Origin: Rhodoferax lithotrophicus
GTDB taxonomy: Bacteria > Pseudomonadota > Gammaproteobacteria > Burkholderiales > Burkholderiaceae_C
NCBI RefSeq assembly: GCF_019973615.1
Contig: NZ_AP024238.1
Coordinates: 3,927,989-3,991,988 of the forward strand
Length of the DNA: 64,000 nt
Direction of reading: 5' to 3'
Positions 1-7,964 of this stretch are shown here, one piece after another (within the stretch, counting starts at the first letter, position 1; each line of letters starts with the position of its first letter). Made by a program: the position numbers and the translations under genes. The notes under the pieces were generated by a model that did no database searches, was not told where the DNA came from, and saw nothing but the letters and a program-made list of their open reading frames with translations.

Positions 1-1
1 C

Positions 2-1078
2 TTCTTTTTACTTGCTGGTGTGCTGATGGCATCCGGTGGGTTGGCCGAACGACTGATACGCTTGGCATCCTCCCTGGTTGGTCATCGCCGAGGAGGACTG
101 GCCCAGACCACCTTGCTGACCAATGTCATGTTTTCCGGTGTATCGGGCTCGTCGATTGCGGATGCCGCGTTTGGCGGCAAGGTACTGGCACCAGCCCTGA
201 TCGCCCGAGGTTATGCACCAGAAAAGGCAGCTGCCATCGTTGCAGCAACATCGGTGCTGCCCAACATCATTCCACCCTCGATTGCCTTTTTGATTCTGGC
301 AGCGGCAACCAACCTATCGGTAGGCGAACTGTTCCAGGGCGGCTTGGTGGCCGGCCTGATTCTGGCGGCAACGCTTGCCTTGGCTCTGCACCTCCTGTCA
401 CATGAGTTGAAACAAGAAACCGCCGCAACGCCTCAGGAACGCAAGGCAGCTTGGTGGGGTGCCCTGCCGGTGCTGGGGATGGCTTTCATCATTGTGCTGG
501 GTATCCGCATGGGTGTCGTCACCCCAACTGAAGCCGCTGCCGTTGCCGCTTCTTACGCACTGGTGGTGGCCATGATCACCCAACCCAGCTTGCGCTGGCG
601 CGGTTTGGGCCAAGTGTTTGTTCGGGCGGGCTGCGAAGCCAGCGCCGTCGGTTTGTTGATTGGTTGTTCCACGCCGCTGGTGTTTTTGTTGGCGGTTGAC
701 CGGGTGCCGGATGTCGTAACTGCGGTCATCACGGGTATCGGTGGTGGACCCTTTGGTGTCATGTTGGCCACCAACCTGATCCTGCTGGTTGCCGGGTGTG
801 TGCTGGACATTGGTGCCGCCATCCTGTTGTTAGCGCCGCTGATGCTGCCGGTGGCGGTTGCTGCAGGCATCGACCCGATTTACTTTGGAGTGATCCTGGT
901 GGTCAACCTCATGATTGGTGGATTAACTCCGCCAGTTGGCATGCTGGTGTATGTCACCAGCAACGTCATGCGTCTGCCCGCCGCGACCGTGTTCCGCGCC
1001 AGTTTGCCGCTGCTGGGTGCGCTGCTTGTCGTCCTGGCATTGCTGGCCATGGCTGCCGCCGTCTGGGCACTACGCTGA
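2..1078 (+). CDS. dctM: TRAP transporter large permease (DctM), 5' end outside window
   Basis: This is the large membrane subunit of a tripartite ATP-independent periplasmic transporter, which imports carboxylates, sulfonates and similar anions using an ion gradient. The frame is open to the left edge (it reads FFLLAGVLMASGG before the first ATG at 26), so the N-terminus lies upstream. The visible part is almost entirely hydrophobic. It carries family signatures such as MFSGVSGSSIADAAFGG and VLPNIIPPSIAF, and a late LTPPVGMLVYV segment. The substrate-binding protein follows after 43 bases, and two enzyme genes follow that. The small DctQ subunit is presumably upstream. The substrate cannot be read from this subunit; context suggests an organosulfur or aromatic acid. 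Confidence 0.93.
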   Translation, partial: FFLLAGVLMASGGLAERLIRLASSLVGHRRGGLAQTTLLTNVMFSGVSGSSIADAAFGGKVLAPALIARGYAPEKAAAIVAATSVLPNIIPPSIAFLILAAATNLSVGELFQGGLVAGLILAATLALALHLLSHELKQETAATPQERKAAWWGALPVLGMAFIIVLGIRMGVVTPTEAAAVAASYALVVAMITQPSLRWRGLGQVFVRAGCEASAVGLLIGCSTPLVFLLAVDRVPDVVTAVITGIGGGPFGVMLATNLILLVAGCVLDIGAAILLLAPLMLPVAVAAGIDPIYFGVILVVNLMIGGLTPPVGMLVYVTSNVMRLPAATVFRASLPLLGALLVVLALLAMAAAVWALR

Positions 1079-1121
1079 TTTTTCCACTCCTCCATGTCAA
1101 CCCAACTTACAGGACTTCATA

Positions 1122-2111
1122 ATGACAAAATTCAACCGACGTCGTTTCAATCATCTGCTGGGTGCGGCTGCCGCTACCACCTTGCTCGGCAGTGCGGCCC
1201 ACGCCGCACCACGCACAGTCACTGTCGCATCGCTGTTTGGTGAAGATAAACCGGAAACCAAGATCTGGCTACGTATTCGCGACCAAGTGGAAAAAAAACT
1301 GCCAGGCCGTTTTGATTTCCGTATTGTCCAAAATGCTGCACTGGGTGGCGAAAAGCAGGTGGCCGAGGGCATTCGGCTTGGCTCGATTCAGGCCAGCCTG
1401 TCCACGATCTCCGCCGTATCGAGCTGGGTGCCAGATTCACAAATTCTGGATTTACCGTTTCTGTTCAAGGATCGCAGTCATGTGCGCCGTACGCTTGATG
1501 GCAAGCTGGGTCAGGAGTTCAAGGACAAGTTTGCCGCTCAGGGTTTTACGGTGCTGGGGTTCATCAATTACGGGGCACGTCACCTGTTGGCCAAGGAGGC
1601 CATACCCGCACCAGCCGGTATCAATGGCAAACGCATCCGTGTGATCCAGAGTCCGTTGCACACCGAGCTCTGGAAGGCTTATGGTGCGCGTCCGACGGCC
1701 ATTCCGATCACCGAAACCTATAACGCACTTAAGACCGGTGTAGTGGATGCCATGGATTTGACCAAATCCGCCTACGCAGGCTTCAAGCTACATGAAGTGG
1801 TGCCCTACCTGATCGAGACCAGCCACATTTGGGCCACCGGCATTGTCTATGTGTCGCAAACCTTCTGGAAGAGTTTGTCCGACGAGGAACGGTCTGTTTT
1901 CGCTGCTGCGGGACTGGAAGGTGCTCGTGCATTTGACGATCTGATCATTGCGGACGAAGCCGCCTCAGTGGCCACCGTGAGCGCAGCCGGCGGCAAAGTC
2001 ATACCCGCCCAGAACCTGGCCGGCTGGCAGGAAGGGGCGCGCAAGGTCTGGGCGCAATTGGCACCCACACTGGGCGGCCTGGAACGTATTGAAACCATCG
2101 CACGCAGTTAA
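1122..2111 (+). CDS. dctP: TRAP transporter substrate-binding protein (DctP family)
   Basis: A periplasmic solute-binding protein of 329 residues that delivers ligand to the DctQM permease. The ATG at 1122 was chosen because it opens directly on a Tat-type signal peptide (RRRFNHLLGAAAATTLLGSA, cleavage after AHA). A longer reading from 936 would overlap dctM without a signal. The body fits DctP: GGEKQVAEGIRLGSIQ near residue 75, a GKRIRV segment, and ETYNALKTGVVDAMD in the region that contacts the carboxylate or sulfonate end of ligands. It lies 26 bases upstream of the di-iron gene, so all four genes probably form one transcript. Export by Tat rather than Sec is inferred from the twin arginines. 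Confidence 0.93.
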   Translation: MTKFNRRRFNHLLGAAAATTLLGSAAHAAPRTVTVASLFGEDKPETKIWLRIRDQVEKKLPGRFDFRIVQNAALGGEKQVAEGIRLGSIQASLSTISAVSSWVPDSQILDLPFLFKDRSHVRRTLDGKLGQEFKDKFAAQGFTVLGFINYGARHLLAKEAIPAPAGINGKRIRVIQSPLHTELWKAYGARPTAIPITETYNALKTGVVDAMDLTKSAYAGFKLHEVVPYLIETSHIWATGIVYVSQTFWKSLSDEERSVFAAAGLEGARAFDDLIIADEAASVATVSAAGGKVIPAQNLAGWQEGARKVWAQLAPTLGGLERIETIARS

Positions 2112-2137
2112 CACCCCCTCGCTAACAAGGACACTCC

Positions 2138-3049
2138 ATGAGTTACAGCATCCATATTGACAATCCCAACCCTTATCCCATCAACATTGGCGTGACCTAT
2201 CCAGAGGTCTGGCATCTGTGTCAGTCCGCAGTGGAACTGGCCTGGAGTCCAACCCGTGACATCGATTTCTCCGATCTGGAAAAAGCCGATCTGCCGCCCG
2301 AAGTACGTACCGCCGGAGCGGAATGGTGGAGCTTGCGCGCATGGATGGAACATGTGGCCATTGCCTATGGAGCAGAAAGGCTCAAGGAGGCGGTTGCCAG
2401 CCACCAGCCGTTGGAAGTCAAACAGCAAATCACCAACTTCATCAATGAGGAATTGCGTCACCATGAAGGCTCGTTCCGCATAGCCGAGGCGCTGGACAAG
2501 TTTCACACCAGTCCACGTGTGAGCTACATGCAGGAGATTATTCCCACCTTTCATGATGAAAATCATGAACGCAAATTACCCTTCCTTGCCGGACTGGCGC
2601 TCAATGCGCTGTTTGAATCCATGTCCGGTGACCTGCTCACCCCGCGTACTCGCAATGCCAAGTTCGAATCGATCCGGCAAGTCTGCAAGCTCATTGATCG
2701 CGATGAAGCACGCCATGTGCAGTTTGGCCGGATTCTGCTGCGTTACCACGCCAAGGATATTTCCGTCGAAGACAAGGAAGTCATTGGCCAGGTGTTCGTC
2801 AAGAAGTTGCGCGACGTGCTGCTGCGTGGTGTTTATTCGGTCATCAACCTGCCGCCGCAAGATCGGGCTCACGCCGGGCGCGTGCGTGAAATTGCCGCAG
2901 AATGGGGACTGGGGGCCAGCCGCCCAGAAGATGAAGTCGAAATTTTGCGCGGTTCTTTGAAGCGGATTCGTGAGTGGGTGGAACCTCATGGTTTCCATAT
3001 TCCGCGGGTACCGGAACTGGATGAAGAAGCTGAAGCCGTCGCCGCCTGA
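2138..3049 (+). CDS. ferritin-like di-iron protein, probable oxygenase
   Basis: A soluble 303-residue helical protein with no signal peptide. The ligand set of a di-iron carboxylate enzyme can be read in order: E71 in the first helix, E105-L-R-H108 (EELRHH), E160 in the third helix, and E190-A-R-H193 (DRDEARHVQFG). This two-ExxH arrangement is known from ferritin-like oxygenases such as AurF-type N-oxygenases, and from R2-like and desaturase-like proteins. It is too long for a storage ferritin. It lies between a TRAP binding protein and a DszB-like desulfinase, with gaps of 26 and 7 bases. The inference is that it oxidises the imported substrate, perhaps ahead of C-S cleavage. The exact substrate is unknown. 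Confidence 0.8.
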   Translation: MSYSIHIDNPNPYPINIGVTYPEVWHLCQSAVELAWSPTRDIDFSDLEKADLPPEVRTAGAEWWSLRAWMEHVAIAYGAERLKEAVASHQPLEVKQQITNFINEELRHHEGSFRIAEALDKFHTSPRVSYMQEIIPTFHDENHERKLPFLAGLALNALFESMSGDLLTPRTRNAKFESIRQVCKLIDRDEARHVQFGRILLRYHAKDISVEDKEVIGQVFVKKLRDVLLRGVYSVINLPPQDRAHAGRVREIAAEWGLGASRPEDEVEILRGSLKRIREWVEPHGFHIPRVPELDEEAEAVAA

Positions 3050-3056
3050 TGAACCA

Positions 3057-4055
3057 ATGACTGGACACACGCTGTGGTACACCCGCTGCCCGGTGCCGTC
3101 ACCACTGGGGCTGGCGGTTCAGCTTGGCTGGCTGGACGAAGCCTTTCAGAAAGCCGGGGTTGCTGTGCAGTCCGTGCTGGACAGTCCGCAGCAGAGTGTG
3201 AGAGGCAGCCACTTCTCCCACCATCTCCCGTGGTCTGTACGCCAGGGCGGGAATATTCCCGCCCTTTGGGCACGTGCGCATGGAGCATCCACGCGGTTGC
3301 TGGGGCTCAGCTGGACAGACGAGTTTCAGGCCATCATCACCGTCGGTAACACACACATTGGCCAGGCTAGAGATCTGCGCGGTCGTCGACTCGCGCTCCC
3401 CCGGAGGCCCAGTGACCAGATTGACTTTCATGGTGCCACAGCGCTCAAAGGTATCTGGTCTGCCTTGACCACGGCGGGACTGGATCTGAAAGACGTGGAA
3501 CTTGTGGACTGCACCAATCACGAAACTGCATTGCTGGCCACCACACAGGCTAATTTGTTCGGACTACGCCGACGTCAACCTTATTTTCAGGAACTGGCAG
3601 CACTGGCTAAGGGTGAAGCGGATGCCATGTTTGTAAAAGGCGCTGAGGGCATCTTTATCGCCAACCTGATCGGTGCCCAACTGGTGGTACAAACCGGGCA
3701 ACACCCGGACCCGATCATCCGTGTCAACAATGGTTGCCCGCGCACCTTGACAGTGGACAACGCGCTGGTACAGGAGCGCCCAGATATCGTCGCACGATTG
3801 GTATCTCTGGTTGATCGGGCTGGTCAATGGGCAGACGAGCATCCTGCGGACACTCTGCGCTTTGTGGCACGCGAGATGGGGTGTTCGGAAGAAGCCGTAC
3901 TGGCATCCAATGGCCCGGATTTACACACAACACTTGGCCTGGGCCTGATCCAGGAGCAGGTCGACGCCTTGGCGTTCTTTCAGCATTTCCTGTTTGAACA
4001 TGATTTCATTCCAAATGACTTCTCGGTCACTGACTGGGTCTACCTGACCGCGTAA
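3057..4055 (+). CDS. DszB-like sulfinate desulfinase homologue
   Basis: A 332-residue protein with the periplasmic-binding-protein-like fold of the DszB desulfinase family, which cleaves aryl sulfinates to sulfite. It has no signal peptide and is probably cytoplasmic. By recall of the DszB sequence, three active-site elements line up: C11 in RCPVPSP (DszB Cys27), H52-F53 (DszB His60-Phe61), and R62 in VRQGGNIPALW (DszB Arg70-x-Gly-Gly). The His-to-Arg spacing of ten residues is identical. The ATG at 3057 follows the previous stop by 7 bases; a longer frame from 2970 would overlap the di-iron gene. The alternative is a plain SsuA/ThiY-type binding protein, which is less likely because the export signal is missing and the catalytic triad is kept. 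Confidence 0.75.
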   Translation: MTGHTLWYTRCPVPSPLGLAVQLGWLDEAFQKAGVAVQSVLDSPQQSVRGSHFSHHLPWSVRQGGNIPALWARAHGASTRLLGLSWTDEFQAIITVGNTHIGQARDLRGRRLALPRRPSDQIDFHGATALKGIWSALTTAGLDLKDVELVDCTNHETALLATTQANLFGLRRRQPYFQELAALAKGEADAMFVKGAEGIFIANLIGAQLVVQTGQHPDPIIRVNNGCPRTLTVDNALVQERPDIVARLVSLVDRAGQWADEHPADTLRFVAREMGCSEEAVLASNGPDLHTTLGLGLIQEQVDALAFFQHFLFEHDFIPNDFSVTDWVYLTA

Positions 4056-4240
4056 CGATCCCCTCCCGGTGCAGATAGCGCGACACATACCACCTCACCG
4101 GCTGATGATCCTGACCCCGGCAAGGCGCTGCCAGGTACGGCCGTCACTTAAAAATACCGTCAGGCGAGTGATTGCCAGAGCGATGTGTGGCAACTCAGAC
4201 TTCACTATCATGGCAGGCTACTCTTTCAACGAGCACTCCC

Positions 4241-7200
4241 TTGAACTCCACTCCTGACAACAGCACCTATCTGGCCCGGGCACTGCAGCAGCAAACCATC
4301 AGCATCCGCGGAGCGCGCACGCACAACCTCAAAAACATCGACCTGGACATTCCGCGCAACCAGCTGGTGGTGATCACGGGCTTAAGCGGCTCAGGCAAAT
4401 CCAGCCTGGCGTTTGACACCCTGTATGCCGAAGGCCAGCGCCGTTATGTGGAAAGCCTGTCCACCTACGCCCGCCAGTTTTTGCAACTGATGGACAAGCC
4501 CGATGTAGACATGATCGAAGGCCTGTCGCCCGCCATTTCGATCGAGCAAAAAGCCACCAGCCACAACCCGCGCTCCACCGTCGGCACGGTGACCGAGATC
4601 CATGACTACCTGCGCTTGCTGTTTGCCCGCGCTGGCACGCCCTACTGCCCGGAACACCAGTTGCCGCTGCAAAGCCAGACCGTCAGCCAGATGGTGGATG
4701 CGGTGCTGGCCCTGCCTGCTGACACCCGGCTGATGATTCTGGCCCCGGTCGCGCGTGAGAAAAAAGGCGAGTTTCTGGAGCTGTTTGCCGAGATGCAGGC
4801 CCAGGGCTATGTGCGCTTTCGCGTCAACGGCCAGACCTTTGAGTTTGACCAATTGCCCGCACTCAAGAAAACCGAAAAGCACGACATCGACGTGGTGATT
4901 GACCGCGTGAAGGTGCGCCATGCGCCCGAATTGCCCACCGCCTCAGAAGCGGCCGACGGCGCAGCATCTTCAACCGCTGTCAGCGGTGATCGTACCGACT
5001 TTGACAATCTCAAGCAGCGCCTGGCCGAGAGCTTTGAGGCCGCCTTACGGGTAGCCAATGGCCGCGCTATAGCCTTAGAAATAGATAGCAGCTCAGGCAC
5101 TATTGACGGGCATCAGAGGCCAAAAGAGCACTTATTTAATGCCAAATTTGCCTGCCCGGTGTGTAATTACTCGATTGCCGAGCTGGAACCCCGCCTGTTT
5201 TCCTTCAATTCACCCGTGGGGGCCTGCCCAAGCTGTGATGGCCTGGGCGCAACCGAATTTTTTGACCCGACGCGGGTAGTCGCCTTCCCCACGCTCAGTC
5301 TGGCCAGCGGGGCCATCAAGGGCTGGGATCGGCGCAACGCCTACTACTTTGCCATGCTGGAGAGCCTGGCCGCACACTACAAGTTTGACATTGAGCAGCC
5401 TTTTGAATCCTTACCAGACCAGGTGCGGCACGCTGTGTTACACGGCTCGGGCGAAGAAGAGATCAAGTTCACTTACGAGATGGGTTCCGGGGCATCGGCG
5501 GGCAAAAAAGTCAGCAAAAAACACCCGTTTGAGGGCATTCTGCCCAACATGCAGCGCCGTTACCGCGAGACCGATTCCGCCGTGGTGCGCGAAGACCTGG
5601 CCCGCCTGCGCAGCATCCAGCCCTGCCCGGACTGTGCGGGCAGCCGCCTGAAGCTGGAGGCACGCCACGTCAAGGTCGGTGAAGGCGTGCAGGCACGCGC
5701 CATTTTTGAGCTCAGCCACTACACCCTGGCCGAGTGTTTTGCCTACTTCAACAGCTTGCACATGCAGGGGGCCAAGGGCGACATTGCGGCCAAGGTGGTG
5801 CGCGAAATCAGCCTGCGCCTCAAATTTTTGAACGACGTGGGCCTGACCTACCTCAGCCTGGATCGCAGTGCCGAAACCCTCAGCGGTGGCGAAAGCCAGC
5901 GCATTCGCCTGGCCAGCCAGATTGGCAGCGGCCTGACCGGCGTGATGTATGTGCTGGACGAGCCCAGCATCGGCCTGCACCAGCGCGATAACGACCGCCT
6001 GATCGGCACCCTGAAACACCTGCGCGACATTGGCAACAGCGTGCTGGTGGTCGAGCATGACGAAGACATGATGCGCGCTGCCGACCAGATCATCGACATG
6101 GGCCCCGGCGCGGGTGTACACGGCGGGCGCATCACGGCGCAAGGCAGTTTCGAGGAAGTCAAAGCCAGCCCGGAATCGCTGACCGGCCAGTACCTGAGTG
6201 GTGCGCGTTGTATTGCCGTACCCAGCCACCGCACCGCCTGGCTGCCCACGGTGGCCCCCAAGCCCTTTAATGAGGGCAAGCCCAGCCGCTCAGCGCCCAG
6301 CCCGGCTGCCGTGCGCCGCGCCGAACGCGAGGCCAAGCACATCGCCACATTGGGTGAGCTGCAAGCGCTCAAGGTGATTGGGGCCAGCGGCCACAACCTG
6401 AAAAACGTGGACGTGGCCTTTCCAGTCGGACTGTTCACCTGCGTCACCGGGGTCTCGGGCTCGGGCAAATCCACCCTGGTCAACGACACGCTTTACAAGG
6501 CCGTGGCCCGCACCCTGTACCGCGCCCATGACGAGCCCTCGGCGCACACAGCCATCGAAGGCATTGAATACTTTGACAAGGTCATCAACGTCGACCAGAG
6601 CCCGATTGGCCGCACACCACGCTCCAACCCGGCCACTTACACCGGCCTGTTCACCCCAATCCGTGAGCTGATGGCTGAAGTGCCCACGGCGCGCGAGCGC
6701 GGCTACGGCCCAGGGCGCTTCAGCTTCAACGTGGCCGGTGGCCGCTGCGAGGCCTGCGAGGGCGACGGCATGGTCAAGGTCGAGATGCATTTTCTACCCG
6801 ATGTCTACGTGCCCTGCGACGTGTGCACCGGCAAGCGCTACAACCGCGAAACGCTGGAAGTGCTCTACAAGGGCAAAAACATCGCCCAGATTCTGGAACT
6901 CACGGTCGAAGCCGCGCACGAGTTTTTCAAAGCCGTGCCCACCATCGAGCGCAAGCTGCACACCCTGCTGGACGTGGGCCTGAGCTACATTCGCCTGGGG
7001 CAAGCCGCCACCACCTTATCCGGCGGCGAGGCACAGCGCGTGAAGCTGGCGCTGGAACTCTCCAAACGCGACACCGGGCGCACGCTCTACATCCTTGACG
7101 AACCCACCACCGGCCTGCACTTTGCCGACATTGACCTGCTGCTCAAAGTGCTGCACCAGTTGCGTGACGCGGGCAACACCATTGTGGTGATTGAACACAA

Positions 7201-7378
7201 CCTGGACGTGATCAAAACCGCCGACTGGCTGATCGACATGGGGCCAGAAGGCGGCTCTGGCGGCGGCACGGTGGTGGGCGTTGGCACGCCCGAAGACATT
7301 GCCGCCAACCCAGCCAGCCACACCGGGCACTATCTGGCGCGGCTGCTGGGCACACCACCAGCCAGTGGTGTGCAGTGA
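4241..7378 (+). CDS. uvrA: UvrA, excinuclease ABC subunit A
   Basis: The damage-sensing ATPase of nucleotide excision repair; dimeric UvrA loads UvrB at lesions. Two ABC modules are clear. The first has Walker A GLSGSGKSS near residue 45, a CPVC...CPSC zinc finger, and a LSGGESQR signature. The second has GVSGSGKST, a CEAC...CDVC zinc finger, LSGGEAQR and ILDEPTTGLH. At about 1045 residues it is longer than the usual 940-950. The extra length is an Ala/Ser-rich insert near residue 230-265, a copy of the dispersed repeat (residues about 280-295), and a basic linker between the modules. The start is uncertain: TTG at 4241 (LNSTPDNSTYL) and TTG at 4172 are both possible, and neither has a strong ribosome binding site. 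Confidence 0.96.
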   Translation: MNSTPDNSTYLARALQQQTISIRGARTHNLKNIDLDIPRNQLVVITGLSGSGKSSLAFDTLYAEGQRRYVESLSTYARQFLQLMDKPDVDMIEGLSPAISIEQKATSHNPRSTVGTVTEIHDYLRLLFARAGTPYCPEHQLPLQSQTVSQMVDAVLALPADTRLMILAPVAREKKGEFLELFAEMQAQGYVRFRVNGQTFEFDQLPALKKTEKHDIDVVIDRVKVRHAPELPTASEAADGAASSTAVSGDRTDFDNLKQRLAESFEAALRVANGRAIALEIDSSSGTIDGHQRPKEHLFNAKFACPVCNYSIAELEPRLFSFNSPVGACPSCDGLGATEFFDPTRVVAFPTLSLASGAIKGWDRRNAYYFAMLESLAAHYKFDIEQPFESLPDQVRHAVLHGSGEEEIKFTYEMGSGASAGKKVSKKHPFEGILPNMQRRYRETDSAVVREDLARLRSIQPCPDCAGSRLKLEARHVKVGEGVQARAIFELSHYTLAECFAYFNSLHMQGAKGDIAAKVVREISLRLKFLNDVGLTYLSLDRSAETLSGGESQRIRLASQIGSGLTGVMYVLDEPSIGLHQRDNDRLIGTLKHLRDIGNSVLVVEHDEDMMRAADQIIDMGPGAGVHGGRITAQGSFEEVKASPESLTGQYLSGARCIAVPSHRTAWLPTVAPKPFNEGKPSRSAPSPAAVRRAEREAKHIATLGELQALKVIGASGHNLKNVDVAFPVGLFTCVTGVSGSGKSTLVNDTLYKAVARTLYRAHDEPSAHTAIEGIEYFDKVINVDQSPIGRTPRSNPATYTGLFTPIRELMAEVPTARERGYGPGRFSFNVAGGRCEACEGDGMVKVEMHFLPDVYVPCDVCTGKRYNRETLEVLYKGKNIAQILELTVEAAHEFFKAVPTIERKLHTLLDVGLSYIRLGQAATTLSGGEAQRVKLALELSKRDTGRTLYILDEPTTGLHFADIDLLLKVLHQLRDAGNTIVVIEHNLDVIKTADWLIDMGPEGGSGGGTVVGVGTPEDIAANPASHTGHYLARLLGTPPASGVQ
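5079..5126 (+). repeat. dispersed repeat copy 1, in frame inside uvrA
   Basis: This copy matches the dispersed family by ATAGCAGCT, then GCACTATTGACGGGCATC, then AGAGGCCAAAA. It is read in frame as EIDSSSGTIDGHQRPKEH, in the insertion region ahead of the CPVC zinc finger where UvrA tolerates extra sequence. It is more AT-rich than its surroundings. Confidence 0.65.
7350..7373 (+). terminator. hairpin across the uvrA 3' end
   Basis: A perfect 9-bp stem (GCACACCAC / GTGGTGTGC) with a 6-base loop spans the last codons of uvrA. No true T-run follows, only TGATTTCAATTTG, so it may be a weak terminator or an RNA 3'-end stabiliser. Confidence 0.3.
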
Positions 7379-7464
7379 TTTCAATTTGTGCGCCGGGAGT
7401 GTCCCTTGGTCATGGCTGGGCACGTCAACCCAGCCTTGCAAATAACTCTGCGCGGGATGCCGAA

Positions 7465-7788
7465 TTACAGCCCAAGAATTCCGCCCACTGAGGTTTGCAA
7501 CTGCGCCACCAGCTCCGGGTCCATATAGCGGTAGTCATCGGGAATGTCGAGCACGTGGATGGGTTTGCCAGCAATCACGCTGCGATGCTCAGCCAGCAAG
7601 CGCGATTTGTGTTTTTCTTCCATGGCAAAAATCACATCGGCCCAAGCCAGATCGGCACTGGACACCGGATGACGCGCATTTGGGCTGGTGCCCGCAGAGC
7701 GCACACTGAATCCCGGTTGCCTGCGCCAGATCTGCTCGGCCGTGGGGCTGCGCCATTGGTTTTTGCTGCAGATGAAGAGGAGGTTCAT
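7465..7788 (-). CDS. small protein-tyrosine-phosphatase-like protein
   Basis: A 107-residue cytoplasmic protein related to low-molecular-weight protein tyrosine phosphatases. The N-terminal CSKNQWRSPTAE fits the C(x)5R phosphate-binding loop with Cys8 and Arg13. A late DIPDDY segment could supply the general-acid Asp. It is shorter than classical LMW-PTP (about 150 residues) and fits the compact predicted phosphatase subfamily. It is convergent with uvrA and divergent from the large nuclease-NTPase gene. A dispersed repeat sits directly upstream of its start. The substrate is unknown. Confidence 0.8.
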   Translation of the reverse strand: MNLLFICSKNQWRSPTAEQIWRRQPGFSVRSAGTSPNARHPVSSADLAWADVIFAMEEKHKSRLLAEHRSVIAGKPIHVLDIPDDYRYMDPELVAQLQTSVGGILGL

Positions 7789-7804
7789 GGGGCTGAAGTT
7801 TAGA

Positions 7805-7868
7805 GTTTTTTAGGGCCTTAGCCCTTATACATATTGCGCAAGTAGCTCTTTAATGTATAGCTAATTTT
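7805..7868 (-). repeat. dispersed repeat copy 2, intergenic
   Basis: On the minus strand it reads TAGCTAT, then AGCTACTTGCGC, then ATAAGGGCTAAGGCCC. It lies between the phosphatase-like gene and the large defence-type gene, in an AT-rich promoter region. Confidence 0.75.
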
Positions 7869-7964
7869 GCGAGTCTCCATCCGTAGAATGATGATCGATG
7901 CCGCTTAGAAAAGTTTCTAGTAGTTAATCTCTTGCCATCGGATCAATGAACAACAAGGCTTTTG

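Noticed and set aside
3057..4055. Plain ABC transporter binding protein (SsuA/ThiY)
   Set aside because: No signal peptide is present, no ABC permease is nearby, and the DszB Cys/His/Arg elements are kept; still listed as an alternative.
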